Assembly: GCF_029360585.1 (NCBI RefSeq)
Contig: NZ_JAQZSJ010000027.1
Coordinates: forward strand, 1 to 55,340
Origin: Cohnella caldifontis
Lineage (GTDB): Bacteria; Bacillota; Bacilli; Paenibacillales; Paenibacillaceae
Length of the DNA stretch: 55,340 nucleotides
Reading direction: 5' to 3'
A program made the position numbers and the translations under genes. The notes under the pieces were generated by a model. It saw only the letters and a program-made list of their open reading frames with translations, was not told the DNA's origin and ran no database searches. The stretch's first letter is position 1. Every line of letters begins with the position of its first letter. Below, one piece after another: positions 1 to 9,800 of this stretch.

Positions 1-976
1 TGTCGAAATCAGCTGTCGTCGGGCTGATCGTGCTGTTCGGCGGCGCTTCATTCTCGTCCGTCACCGAGATCGTAAAGGATTTGGTAAATTCATTGTTGCT
101 GGAATCTTTCACTTTCACCGTAATGGTATAGCTGTTTTTCGCCTCGTAATCGAACACGGCGCTGGACTGCAGCTTGTCTCCCAAAATGCTAAAGCTGTCG
201 CTGTCCGCCCCCGGTTCAAGCGTATAGGTAAACGGCGGGCTCGAGTCTGCATCGGTTGCCGTAAACGTGCCAATCGTCGTGCCTGTGCTGCTGTTTTCCA
301 TGATCGTATCGCTGGACAGCGAGATGTCTGTTGGCGGCTGATTTGGCACGTTGTTATCCGCATCAATCTCCAGATACGGTGCTCCGCCACTTAAGGCAGT
401 GTCACCTATCCCATATTGCACCTTTGTGCCAAAGGGACCCTCGTCAACTCCGTCCAGGACAAAGGTAGCGATGCCATCACCAGCAACTTGTGATTGAATA
501 AAATCGGTAACATCATAGGAAATCCTTTGGTTTATGGTTGTAGCTGATGAGTCATTCGTAACGATCGTTACATCCTTGGAAGGAATGTCGGTTGGTGTTG
601 CCGTATTACCTGCAGGTGCTGTCCATGAATCATCATAAGAACCATAAATATTGAGATAAGGAGTCCCGACAACCGCTTGCCTTTGTCGGACGTATAAAGA
701 TAATTTGGCAGAAATGACATTGGGCGGAACCTCACTTACATCAAATTTCGCGAGCATTGCAGATGCCCCGTAATTCCCACTGGAGTCATTCTGATATCCG
801 ACCAGGTTTACTTTTACCGCGTTTCCATTTGGAAATGTGCCCGTCTGGTCCGTATAAAGATCCGCCATTGCATATATGGTCGTAGTAGCCGCAAACGTTT
901 TGTCTCCCCCGTATAACGGCTGGAATAACGAATATATCATGGCAAACAACATGATCCGCACAACCGTTGCTTTCAT
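1..976 (-). CDS. DNRLRE-domain and cadherin-like surface protein (partial)
   Basis: This gene enters from the right and is cut by the window start, so only about 325 N-terminal residues are visible. The start is an ATG after AGGAGG, and a hydrophobic signal peptide follows (MKATVVRIMLFAMIYSLF). Residues about 30-205 look like a DNRLRE/CBM96-type module (TTIYAMADLYTDQ, AMLAKFDVSEVPP, SYDVTDFI), a fold found in secreted proteins of this group. Residues about 215-310 form one cadherin-like repeat (ISLSSDTIMENSS, FTATDADSSPPFTYTL, FDYEAKNSYTITVKVKD). The start ATG overlaps the stop of the upstream propeller gene by four bases (ATGA), so the two are probably co-translated. It is likely a secreted or wall-linked adhesion or polysaccharide-binding protein. 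The C-terminal anchor, if any, is outside the window. Confidence 0.8.
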   Translation of the reverse strand, partial: MKATVVRIMLFAMIYSLFQPLYGGDKTFAATTTIYAMADLYTDQTGTFPNGNAVKVNLVGYQNDSSGNYGASAMLAKFDVSEVPPNVISAKLSLYVRQRQAVVGTPYLNIYGSYDDSWTAPAGNTATPTDIPSKDVTIVTNDSSATTINQRISYDVTDFIQSQVAGDGIATFVLDGVDEGPFGTKVQYGIGDTALSGGAPYLEIDADNNVPNQPPTDISLSSDTIMENSSTGTTIGTFTATDADSSPPFTYTLEPGADSDSFSILGDKLQSSAVFDYEAKNSYTITVKVKDSSNNEFTKSFTISVTDENEAPPNSTISPTTADFD

Positions 977-2285
977 ACGAAAACCTCCTCAGAAATAAAA
1001 ATTACACCAGCTGTATTAAAAGAAAGTCCAACGGCTACATATTTGCCCATCCCATAAGCTACTGCTCTCAGAGTATATTTCTCTCCGGTGTCTGTCACTG
1101 TCCAATCCACGCCGTCGTCGGAATAAACAACCGCTCCAGACATACCAACCGCTACAAATTTGTCATTGCCATAGGTAACACCGTAAAGGTGATTAGTTAT
1201 AGAGCTTGTCTGGGCGGTCCAATCTGCGCCATTGCTTGATGTGAGAATCGTGCCGCTGTTGCCAACAGCAACGAAAAATCCGTTTCCATATGCGATGCCG
1301 TTAAGTGTATTCTGCGTATTGCTTGTCTGTTTCTTCCATATAGCTCCATTAGCGGAGGAATAAATTCCGCCGCTTGTCCCTACCGCTACAAACATACCGT
1401 TACCATAAGCTATGCCATACAAATACGCAGGACTTGCGTACGTGGTCCAATTCGTCCCATTCGTGGATGTCACAATATCTAAGTATCCAACACTGACAAA
1501 TAAAACGTTGCCATAAGCAATTCCAGTCCGATTATACGTTGACCCAGACGTTACCGACGACCACGAATCCCCATTTGACGAAGAAATGATTGTCCCGCTT
1601 ACCCCGACCGACATAAACATGCCGTTTGCAAATATGACATCGTGCAGATTCTTGCTTGTTCCGCTCGTTTGGCTAATCCAAGTCGCATTGTCGTCTGATG
1701 TCAGCACCGCTCCCGATGCCCCGACGGCGACAAACTTGCCCTCTCCGCCTGTGATGCCGTACAAAAGTTTGGCGGTTCCACTCGTTTGTTTCGTCCATAG
1801 GGTCCCGTCGCCTGAAGAGACGATCACTCCGGAGTTTCCAACCGCGGAAAAGACGCCATTGCCGAAAGCAATATTGTTCAGTTCATTCGTAAGCGGGGAC
1901 CGGAGTGACCAGGATGCTATCGGATTAATCCATTTGGCATACAAAATTACGTTGTCTGTACCCATTGGGAGCGTTGCGCCTGCGATATAATCTGTCCCGC
2001 TCCCATCCGCAGCGGTATTCCAACCGCCGAATATAAATCCGTTTTCGTCAAACCCTTGCTGTTGTCGTGTACGATGTCCGAGTCCCCTTGTTCGTAACTC
2101 ATGATATCGACAGGGACGCTCCCACCGTCATTCCCGTTACCGTCATATGTCACTGTATAGACCTCGCCTGCCGGAGAGCCCCTTACCACGGTACTGCCAA
2201 GACCGGGCATAGTCCCGGCAACGATAACAACAACGAGTATTCGAAATAACAGTTGTTTCAATCGTGTTGCTCTCATCAATCCCAC
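973..2285 (-). pseudogene. Secreted beta-propeller protein with InlB B-repeat, frameshifted
   Basis: Two reading frames together encode one protein. The first part starts at a GTG six bases after AGGAGG and has a signal peptide followed by an InlB B-repeat-like motif (YTVTYDGNGNDGGSVPV). That motif breaks off after GLTKT. The matching second half, FGGWNTAADGSGTDY, lies in another frame near 2039-2041 and runs into MGTDNVILYAKW and the rest. Restoring one G in the run at that point would rejoin the frames. The downstream part has seven to eight repeats of about 40 residues with the pattern GIAYGNGMFVAVGTSG then SSANGAxWxxQTS, as in WD/BNR-type propellers. As read, translation stops early, and the 973-1965 frame has no good ribosome binding site of its own. 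It is either a real lesion or a base-call error. The stop overlaps the next gene. Confidence 0.75.
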
Positions 2286-2318
2286 TCACTTCCTCCTGAT
2301 TCGACAATTTCTACTACA

Positions 2319-2352
2319 ATCATATAAAATCGCACCTTAAAAAAAACCTTAA
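2319..2352 (-). promoter_or_regulatory. Promoter with TTAAGG direct repeats before the propeller operon
   Basis: On the minus strand two TTAAGG hexamers lie 12 bases apart (at 2347-2352 and 2335-2340). Ten bases after the second comes TATGAT, a good -10. No proper -35 is present. This layout, with direct repeats in place of a -35, is typical of promoters activated by an OmpR/PhoB-class regulator. The S-layer gene at 6455 has a near-identical arrangement. Confidence 0.5.
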
Positions 2353-2440
2353 AACGCATCTTGCTATGTAAATGAATCCAATCTTATACCAGCTACTTAT
2401 AACTCATACGATAAGAACCCGGTCAATTGTTCCTGTTCAT

Positions 2441-2493
2441 AAACGAAAAGGTTACCCCGGTCATGCCTCTTGCTGCATGAACAGGATAACCTT
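2441..2493 (-). terminator. Rho-independent terminator of the SLH protein gene
   Basis: Arms AAGGTTA (2448-2454) and TAACCTT (2487-2493) enclose a second pair, TCATGC (2461-2466) and GCATGA (2475-2480). In the minus direction the hairpin is followed by TTTTCGTTT. It lies 18 bases past the SLH gene stop. Confidence 0.6.
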
Positions 2494-2510
2494 CGCATGG
2501 GGAACGCTTA

Positions 2511-5500
2511 TTAAATCAGGCCGGACTTTTGAAGCAGCCGCTCGACCATTGCCGCAACCTCGGCTCTGGTGATGGAATCTTTCGGAGCAAGCGCAGTACC
2601 GCTTCTTCCCGATACAATGCCGGCTTGCAAACAGTCGGCAATGCTGCTTTGCGCCCAAGCAGATACGACTGCCGCATCCGTATACGGACGAAGGGCCGCG
2701 TCTACCGAGTGAACCGACAGTTTGGCTTTCAGTCCGGTGATCGCCATCGCTTTGGAGAGGATGACCATCGCCTGTTCGCGCGTAACCTTGTCATTCGGCC
2801 GGAAGGTGCCGTCTTCAAACCCGCCCGCCAAATGGTACGCATAAGCGGTGTTAATGGCACTGCCGTACCAATCCGATTCTTTCACGTCCGAAAAGACGCT
2901 CGTTCCGCTCTCCAGCTTGAGTCCCAATGCACGGACGATGATCGCCACAAACTCCGCGCGGGTAATGTCCCGGTCGGGATGGAACAAGCCGTTTCCGATC
3001 CCCTCGATGATCATGCGGGAGCCCATGTCGTTGACCGCCTCTTTCGCCCAATGGTTCGACACATCGCCGAATTCGAGCGGATGCCATACGACGGCATACG
3101 TGCTGTTCGTCAAGCTGTTGATTTTGGCGTAATATTTGCCGTCGATCAAGATGACCTTGGTCGGCACGTGCCGCACGGTTCCGTCCGGTTCGACGACGAC
3201 GCCTGTCGTGATCTTGCTGGGGTCCGTGCCGTCCGGCAGCGGAATTTCCCGCTGCACGTAGGAACTGAACTTGTCGACCGTTACGGTGTTGCCGTTATAG
3301 CTGACGGTTATCGTGAATTCCACCGGAGGAGCGGCGATAGTAAATCGGCCGTTCTCCGAGGCAGCCTCAAGCCGTGCCGTCTGGGCTTCTCCGCTCCTGG
3401 CGATCTCCACATGCACTTCGATCAGGGAGAGGTCCTTCGAATTTCCAAGCTGGGAAGATACCCGATCAATAAACATTTCGACAGCCGGAAGCTTGTAGCT
3501 CCCGTTCGGCGTGCGGACTTCCAGCACCGCACGCTTGTTCTCCATCGCTTTCACCGCGTCTCCGGTCAATACCGCCGTAATTTTGTCCGAATCCTGAGCG
3601 ACGGGAATCAAGACGTTCGGTTGGTCCCCTTCCCGTACCAACTGCGACGACAGCTTGGCCGCGTCCACCGTTACCGTAAACACGCTGCGTCCCTCTTTGT
3701 CTTTGGACGATTTGCCCGAGGCGATTTGTTCCTGCGGTTTGCCGTCCACGATCACCCGAATGTCCTCCGGCTGATCCGATGCAGGACCGGATGTTGGGCC
3801 CGGTTCAGGATCAGAAGGTTCGTTCGGTTCAGGATCGGTAGGTTCGTTCGGTTCAGGATCGGGAGATCCGCTCGGTTCGGAACGCGTAACGGTGATCGTG
3901 TAGGTCTTGGTTTGACCGTCCAGCGCCGTGACCACGATCGTAATCACATTCTCTCCGACAACCAGTGGAATGTCGATTGGAGTGCCGCCTGACACGGGGG
4001 TTCCATTCACCGCGACGGTGGAGTGGCTCTCCGCTGGCGTCGGAGTGACGGCAATGGCAGACACGCTATTCTCGACTTGCGCCGTATAGTCGACCACGCT
4101 GGGGCTGAATGCCGGCGTCAGATCGCCATGCGACAGCGCAAGCCCGTCCAGATCGGAGCTCGCCGGGAAAATATTCGTCACGTTCACGCTGTTCACGCTC
4201 TCGTTCCCGACCAGGTCGCTCACGTAAACCGTGTACCAGCCATTTTCGGACACCGTCAGTTGACCCTGATAGACAGCGCCCGTCACCGTGAGTCCGGACA
4301 TCAGATCCGTGCCGGCCCCGCCGGCGAACGAATCGGCGTTCAACTGGCCGGGCTTCCACCGGGCTTCCTTCAATCCGTTGTCGAAACCATAGACGGACAC
4401 CGTTACCGGAACGGACACTTCGCCCGCAGTCGGCTCATCCGGGACGGGGTCGCCAAACGAGATCGAAGGCGCATCCTTGACGATGTTCTCAATGCGAATC
4501 GTGCTTACCGACGGAGTGGAGAACGCGTCCCGAACGTACACGGTGTAAACGCCGTTCTCCTCGACTTCGAAATCCGCTTTGCTGACGTCATCCTCCGCGT
4601 TGATCTTACCGGTCAGATCGTGGCCGAACGACTCGTTGGAGAAATCCTCAATCGTTCGAATGCCCTGCGCCCAGCGGATCGCGTCCGCGCTGTTATCATC
4701 TCCGGATGCTTCGATGTTGACCGTCACTTTCTTCGTCGCGCCCGTCGTCGAAGGCGTCAGCGTGACGTTCAGCGGAGAGGCGGTGCGAAGTTCGAGCTTG
4801 TATTCCTGGCTCAACCCCCCGTTCGTCACCGCGATCGTATACCGTTGGGTGCCGTTGCCGGAGAGCGTGTCGGAGAATCCCGAACCGGCGTTTCCCGAAA
4901 GATCTTTCCCGTCTCCGTCCTTCATGACGATGGTCGCGGCGGAGTCCGCGGGGACCGGATAGAAACGGACGGAAGTCACGTTGCTGGATACGACGCCCGA
5001 GTAGGTGAAATTCGTACTGTCATAAGTAAGGGAAAGGTCCTTGTTGGGCGTTGAGCCGACGTCTTTCGCTGAGAGACTGTTTAACGCGGCCGACTTGACG
5101 GTGAATGATTTGACCGCATCGGCTCCGTTCCCGTTCTTCACATATACGGTATAGGCGCCGGGGGCCGAAATGTCGAACGCGTCTGTAAAGGACGTGCCGC
5201 CGCCCGTCCGAAAATCTTCGAGTCCCTTGACGCCGGACGCCCATTTGTACTCCGTGACGAAAGTTCCATCAAACGTATACCCGTTCACCGTCACCGTCCC
5301 GCTCCCGGCAGGCGAGAGGCCCGATGCGTCGATGACGATCTGGGGCAGCAGGATGAGTTGCGGATACTGTCCGTCGCTTATCTTCCATACGGTTGTAACC
5401 CAGGCGGAGTAAGTCGTGGCTTGCTTCATCTCAGTCGTGCTTTTACCCGTTCCGCCGCACGAAGTCGAAATGCCGGAAACCTCGGTATCCCAAAAGCTGT

Positions 5501-6455
5501 TGTCGACGGTAAAGCTGGAACCGCCGAATATTTGTTTGCATATCCCTCCGGCATAAGAAGGGAATCCGGACGCCGATACAAAGCTGTTGGTAATCACAAG
5601 CCCGGTATTCGCCCTGCCGATCATACCGCCAACGGCCCAGTTCGAGGCGCTGCCCGTGTTCCCCGAATAGCTGCCGGACGCGCTCACATTGGTAATTTTT
5701 CCGCCAGTGGACGTCTCCCCTGCGACCAAACCCACGTATGCATACGGGGCCGTCGAAGTGACCTCCAGCGATGCATGAACGACCGAGTTTGTGATATTCG
5801 GTTGGTCGCTTAATGCCCCCGCAACACCGCCCGTAAACATCCCGCTGGATTTAACCGTCCCGTTCAGGTAAACATTAGAGACAGTCGTGGTGTTCGCCAG
5901 GTATCCGCCTAACAAACCCGCGTATGAGGAATTGTTTCCGATCACCTGGCCAGTTACGGAAACATTTTCTATCCTCGTACTGCCTCTGGCATAGCCGACT
6001 AGAGCTCCTACGAAATTACTAGAAGGGGATGGATTCGTAACCTTTACGTTGACATTTTCCAGTTTCAGATTTTTAACGGTACCGTTAAACAGTATTCCGA
6101 ACAAGCCGATATTCGCATCGGTACTGTTATCGATGGTCAGATTGCGGATCGTATGCCCGTCGCCGTCCAGCGTACCTTGAAAATAGCTGCTCAAATCCTT
6201 GCCTACCGGCTGCCAGACCTGATCGTCCTCGAACGTGATATCGTTCCCCAGCTTATAAAACGTATTGGTTTTCACGGTATTGCGCATCCAGTCCAGGCCT
6301 TCGTACGACGTGATGATGTACGGATCCGACGCCGTACCCGAACCGGATCCCGGAAACGGCGGCGTATCCGCAGCCGCAGGACTTCCCAGCGGACCGGTTA
6401 CCATCGCGAAGACCAGGGCAAGAATCAACAGCCCTTTCGCACACCATGCGTTCAC
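2511..6455 (-). CDS. Large SLH-anchored surface protein with GLUG and cadherin-like domains
   Basis: The protein has about 1314 residues. The start chosen is a GTG seven bases after GAGGAG; an upstream TTG at 6470 is possible. After the signal peptide come GLUG-type repeats (residues about 90-350; GGVAGALSDQPNITNS, VGALVGYARGSTRIENV). Several Ig-like beta-sandwich segments follow, then a cadherin-like beta-sandwich domain (SDLDGLALSHGDLTPAFSP). A proline-acidic linker built from a 24-base tandem repeat comes next. Three SLH domains end the protein (from about 1130; FGDVSNHWAKEAVNDM, SVFSDVKESDWYGSAI, SITRAEVAAMVERLL). SLH domains bind pyruvylated wall polymer, so it should be displayed on the cell surface. 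The binding target is not evident. It is flanked by its own promoter and terminator. Confidence 0.9.
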   Translation of the reverse strand: MNAWCAKGLLILALVFAMVTGPLGSPAAADTPPFPGSGSGTASDPYIITSYEGLDWMRNTVKTNTFYKLGNDITFEDDQVWQPVGKDLSSYFQGTLDGDGHTIRNLTIDNSTDANIGLFGILFNGTVKNLKLENVNVKVTNPSPSSNFVGALVGYARGSTRIENVSVTGQVIGNNSSYAGLLGGYLANTTTVSNVYLNGTVKSSGMFTGGVAGALSDQPNITNSVVHASLEVTSTAPYAYVGLVAGETSTGGKITNVSASGSYSGNTGSASNWAVGGMIGRANTGLVITNSFVSASGFPSYAGGICKQIFGGSSFTVDNSFWDTEVSGISTSCGGTGKSTTEMKQATTYSAWVTTVWKISDGQYPQLILLPQIVIDASGLSPAGSGTVTVNGYTFDGTFVTEYKWASGVKGLEDFRTGGGTSFTDAFDISAPGAYTVYVKNGNGADAVKSFTVKSAALNSLSAKDVGSTPNKDLSLTYDSTNFTYSGVVSSNVTSVRFYPVPADSAATIVMKDGDGKDLSGNAGSGFSDTLSGNGTQRYTIAVTNGGLSQEYKLELRTASPLNVTLTPSTTGATKKVTVNIEASGDDNSADAIRWAQGIRTIEDFSNESFGHDLTGKINAEDDVSKADFEVEENGVYTVYVRDAFSTPSVSTIRIENIVKDAPSISFGDPVPDEPTAGEVSVPVTVSVYGFDNGLKEARWKPGQLNADSFAGGAGTDLMSGLTVTGAVYQGQLTVSENGWYTVYVSDLVGNESVNSVNVTNIFPASSDLDGLALSHGDLTPAFSPSVVDYTAQVENSVSAIAVTPTPAESHSTVAVNGTPVSGGTPIDIPLVVGENVITIVVTALDGQTKTYTITVTRSEPSGSPDPEPNEPTDPEPNEPSDPEPGPTSGPASDQPEDIRVIVDGKPQEQIASGKSSKDKEGRSVFTVTVDAAKLSSQLVREGDQPNVLIPVAQDSDKITAVLTGDAVKAMENKRAVLEVRTPNGSYKLPAVEMFIDRVSSQLGNSKDLSLIEVHVEIARSGEAQTARLEAASENGRFTIAAPPVEFTITVSYNGNTVTVDKFSSYVQREIPLPDGTDPSKITTGVVVEPDGTVRHVPTKVILIDGKYYAKINSLTNSTYAVVWHPLEFGDVSNHWAKEAVNDMGSRMIIEGIGNGLFHPDRDITRAEFVAIIVRALGLKLESGTSVFSDVKESDWYGSAINTAYAYHLAGGFEDGTFRPNDKVTREQAMVILSKAMAITGLKAKLSVHSVDAALRPYTDAAVVSAWAQSSIADCLQAGIVSGRSGTALAPKDSITRAEVAAMVERLLQKSGLI
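3802..3873 (-). repeat. 24-bp tandem repeat encoding a Pro/Glu-rich linker
   Basis: Three successive 24-base units (starting 3802, 3826 and 3850) begin GGTTCAGGATC on the plus strand. They encode EPNEPxDP-type octapeptides in the linker before the SLH region. Copy number may vary between strains by slippage. Confidence 0.8.
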
Positions 6456-6513
6456 GCTTCTTCTCCTCAATGCTTCTCTCTCCCTATTGTCAAGTTAAGG
6501 ATCATGATCATCC

Positions 6514-6546
6514 ATTCTAGCAGTAGACACCTTAAAAAAATCTTAA
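6514..6546 (-). promoter_or_regulatory. Promoter with TTAAG direct repeats before the SLH gene
   Basis: On the minus strand TTAAGA and TTAAGG lie 11 bases apart (ending at 6541 and 6530). A -10 TAGAAT (6514-6519) follows exactly ten bases after TTAAGG. The same ten-base spacing is seen at 2319-2352, which points to a shared activator. Confidence 0.5.
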
Positions 6547-6560
6547 AAAAGATTCGACAT

Positions 6561-6601
6561 AAAGAAAGAACCATCCGGGAGAGAATCGTCCCGGACGGTT
6601 C
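6561..6601 (-). terminator. Terminator of the two-component operon
   Basis: A 13-base stem is formed by GAACCATCCGGGA (6568-6580) and TCCCGGACGGTTC (6589-6601), with one mismatch-type pair and an eight-base loop. In the minus direction it is followed by TTTCTTT. The plus side also has a short T-rich tail. It separates the kinase gene from the SLH promoter. Confidence 0.65.
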
Positions 6602-6733
6602 TTTCGTTCCGCGCCGCTGTCCGAATATCCTCGATCCAATCGCGACGCTTACTCTTTTATCCCCGTAAAAGACAGATGCTCTGATCCAGCAGGATCATCC
6701 GCAACCATCAAGAGGGGCGGCGAGCCCCTCCGT

Positions 6734-9700
6734 TCACGCCGCTCCGTCGGAAACCGCCGGAATCCGCACCGTTACTTTCGTTCCCCGGCCCGGCTCGCTT
6801 TCCATTTGCAGCCCCGTGCCGTATTCGTATTTCAACCGTTTGTTGATGTTCAGCAGACCGACGCCCTGACGCCTGTCCGATCCGGAAGCCGACAACTCAC
6901 CCATTACCGTGCTCTCGATGCCGACACCGTTATCTTCAATGACAAACCGGTATTCGCCCTCCGCTTCATAAGCCGTCAATTTGACCGTTCCGCCTTCGAT
7001 CCGATTGCCGATCCCGTGCCGAATCGCGTTTTCGACGAGCGGTTGCAGCAGCAGGGGAGGGAGGCTCACCCGGAACATCCCTTCCGCAATGTCATATTCG
7101 AATTGCAAGCGATCCTTGAAGCGCGCTTTTTCAATTTCGACGTAAGTCCGGATCAGGCTGAACTCTTCTTCAAAGGTGATCCGATGCTCCGCATTGCTGA
7201 ACCGGAAGCTGCCGCGCAAATAATCGGCCAGATCCGCAGTCAATTTTCGCGAACGTTCCGCATCCGTATAACTGGAAGCGACAATACTGTTCAAGACGTT
7301 GTACAAAAAATGCGGCTTGATCTGCGATTGCAAAAACGCCACTTCCAGATCGACCGCCTTGGCGAGCGATTCCTTCATCGCCAGCAAGCTGCCGATTCTC
7401 GCCTTCAGTTCCGCCAGGTCGAACGGCTTTGGCAAGAAGTCGTTCGCTCCCGCCTCGAATGCCGCCACCTTGTCCTGCGCCCCGATCGCCGCCGTCACCA
7501 TCAACACGGGTAGCTCCGGCAGTGTATAGGTTTTGCGGATCTCCTGGCACACTTCGTACCCCGACAGGCCCGGCATCATCAGGTCGAGAACGACAAGATC
7601 GATCCGATTCGGTTTGCCGATTTGTTCGAGCGCTTCATAACCGTTTTTGACGGCGATGACGTTATAGCCAAGGGGCTCCAGCGCGTCCATCAATACTTTC
7701 AAATTCAAAAATTGGTCATCCACGATCAAAACCGTGTGCTTCCCTTTTTGATTCAGATAATAAGGCGTCGCGAGCGCGTACTCCGGCGCTTTGACCGGAT
7801 GTCCGCTTGCCCGGGAAGCCGTTTTCGGTTTCCCGCCGCTGCCTGCGATCGGCAGGGTGAACGTGAACGTCGTGCCGACGCCTTTCGTCGAAGATACCGA
7901 TATTTTTCCGTTCTGCAGTTCGACCAGCTGTTTGACAATGGACAGCCCGAGCCCGAAGACCCGGCGTTCCATTGTCTCGTCAAATGATTGGAACGCTTCG
8001 AACAGGTGCGGGATATTCTGCTCTTCGATGCCTTCGCCCGTGTCCTGAACCGAGATTTCAATCACGCCGCGATTCTCCGCCGCTGTGACGACAATGCTCC
8101 CGTTCTCCGTATGCTTGACCGCGTTGTCGAGCAGATTGCCGACGATCTGACCGAACCGGCTTTCATCGGCAAGCGCATAGGGCAAATGTTCGGGAACGCG
8201 GTTCTCGAGCCGGATGTTGCGGTCCTTGCACAGAAACGAATAGATGCGCACCTGCATCTCGACAGCCGGGCGGACATCGACCGGCGTCGGGTCAACGGCC
8301 AATTCGCCTTGCTTCAATTTGGAAAAATCCAATATATCGTAAACCAGCTGCGAAAGCCTGCCGGTGATGCTCGTGATTAATTGAAGTTTTTCCCGCTGCT
8401 CCGCCGAGGGCGGATGATTGGCGTTGTCAAGCATCGACCTGGAGATATGCATGACGCCATGCAGCGGCGACTTGAACTCGTGCGACGTTCTTGCCAGAAA
8501 GTCGTCTTTCAGCTTGTCCGCTTTCAGCAATTGAACGGTGAGCTCTTCAATTTTCCGGAACGCGTTGGAGAACCGGAGTGACATGAGCAAAGCCAGCATC
8601 AGAAGGAACACGAACGGTTCGAACGGCGGCACCGAATCAACCGGTACGGCGAAATAAACGTTCAGATTTTGCACCAGCGCATAGACGTTCAGGGCGATCG
8701 CGGCGACAGCCAGGTACAGGCTTCCCTCCACTTTTAGAAATGCCGCCAGGACGAAGACATAAATCGCATACAGCAGCGGGAAGGTGGCGTAGATCGTGAC
8801 CAGTTGCCGAAACAGATCCGTCGCGAACCGGGGGATGAAGCCGATTGCCCAGACCGCCAGAACCGTCCCGACGGCCACCCCGATCCGGATCAACCATCGG
8901 GAGCAAAACGGACGGAACGCCGTATACACGTACAGGAGAAATCCCATGCCTGCGCCAAGCGCCGAAACCATCTGAATGCGCAGATAAAGCCAGAACGGAA
9001 CGGAGCCGAACAGGCTGAACAACACTCTTTCGCCGCGCGTGCTGGTGAACAGGGCGAAAAACACGCACACCAGCCCGAATACGATCAGGGAATAATCGTT
9101 TTTCCGTTGGGAATACAAGCCGACGAAATACAATCCCATCATTAGAAAGACTGTAAACGTAATCCAGTCGTGCGTGAGCGCCTTGTCGCGCAGCCCGGAA
9201 ATTTGCGCGGCATATCCCAAATAGATCGATTCGTTGATGCCGCTGCTGGCGGGAAATTCGTAGTTGGCCGCCTGCACGATGATTTCGTTCCATCCGGGCT
9301 TTAACGTAAAATAGCCGGCATAAGGCCGGTTCACCGCTTCATAGTTCCGCCTTTCCGCCGGATTCCCGCTTTGGCCCGCGACCTGGCCATTGACGATGAT
9401 GCGGTTGGACATTTGGATCGACGATGTTTTCAGTCCGTAAACGGACGCAGAATCGCCGACTTTGATCCGCAGACGGTACGTCGCCATGCCGAGCGTCTTC
9501 ATTCGATTCGACCACGATCCCGGCACTTCGATTCGCTCCGGTGAAAGGCCGCTTGCATGCGCGAAGGAGGATGCGAAATCTTCATGAGAGAGGAGCTTGT
9601 CCGGGTAAAACTCCCATTCGCCGTCCAATGGAACGACGCCATCGTCCGCGAACCGCCACGCGGTCAAATCGAGAAATCCGTTTTCCGCTCTTGGCGTCTG

Positions 9701-9793
9701 CTTCCCGCCCAGCGAGAAATAAACGAGAAACAGGCCGTATGTTGCGGCCAATATGGCCAGCGTGACCATCGCCGCTGCAATTTTTTTTCTCAT
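6734..9793 (-). CDS. Hybrid histidine kinase with 7TM sensor, receiver and LytS-type kinase
   Basis: This sensor kinase has about 1019 residues. It has an N-terminal membrane segment, an extracellular beta-sandwich of the 7TMR-DISM type (about residues 40-200, with VPLDGEWEFYPDKL and YRLRIKVG), then seven hydrophobic segments (about 205-405). A HisKA domain with FLARTSHEFKSPLHGV and an ATPase domain (NLLDNAVKH, DTGEGI, FGLGLSIVKQL) follow. Next is a receiver domain (LIVDDQ, VVLDLMMPGLSG). The C-terminus holds a second kinase core of the LytS/His_kinase family (FLQSQIKPHFLYNVLNS, then LVENAIRHG). Two kinase cores around one receiver suggests an internal relay. The start at 9793 matches a short N-terminus before the membrane helix; an ATG at 9826 would overlap the regulator gene. 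The partner is the regulator just upstream. Confidence 0.88.
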   Translation of the reverse strand: MRKKIAAAMVTLAILAATYGLFLVYFSLGGKQTPRAENGFLDLTAWRFADDGVVPLDGEWEFYPDKLLSHEDFASSFAHASGLSPERIEVPGSWSNRMKTLGMATYRLRIKVGDSASVYGLKTSSIQMSNRIIVNGQVAGQSGNPAERRNYEAVNRPYAGYFTLKPGWNEIIVQAANYEFPASSGINESIYLGYAAQISGLRDKALTHDWITFTVFLMMGLYFVGLYSQRKNDYSLIVFGLVCVFFALFTSTRGERVLFSLFGSVPFWLYLRIQMVSALGAGMGFLLYVYTAFRPFCSRWLIRIGVAVGTVLAVWAIGFIPRFATDLFRQLVTIYATFPLLYAIYVFVLAAFLKVEGSLYLAVAAIALNVYALVQNLNVYFAVPVDSVPPFEPFVFLLMLALLMSLRFSNAFRKIEELTVQLLKADKLKDDFLARTSHEFKSPLHGVMHISRSMLDNANHPPSAEQREKLQLITSITGRLSQLVYDILDFSKLKQGELAVDPTPVDVRPAVEMQVRIYSFLCKDRNIRLENRVPEHLPYALADESRFGQIVGNLLDNAVKHTENGSIVVTAAENRGVIEISVQDTGEGIEEQNIPHLFEAFQSFDETMERRVFGLGLSIVKQLVELQNGKISVSSTKGVGTTFTFTLPIAGSGGKPKTASRASGHPVKAPEYALATPYYLNQKGKHTVLIVDDQFLNLKVLMDALEPLGYNVIAVKNGYEALEQIGKPNRIDLVVLDLMMPGLSGYEVCQEIRKTYTLPELPVLMVTAAIGAQDKVAAFEAGANDFLPKPFDLAELKARIGSLLAMKESLAKAVDLEVAFLQSQIKPHFLYNVLNSIVASSYTDAERSRKLTADLADYLRGSFRFSNAEHRITFEEEFSLIRTYVEIEKARFKDRLQFEYDIAEGMFRVSLPPLLLQPLVENAIRHGIGNRIEGGTVKLTAYEAEGEYRFVIEDNGVGIESTVMGELSASGSDRRQGVGLLNINKRLKYEYGTGLQMESEPGRGTKVTVRIPAVSDGAA

Positions 9794-9800
9794 CGTCCGC

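Noticed and set aside
2529..3992. A 487-codon plus-strand frame opposite the SLH gene
   Set aside because: Arg-rich shadow composition, no ribosome site, and the opposite strand has clear SLH and cadherin-like domains.
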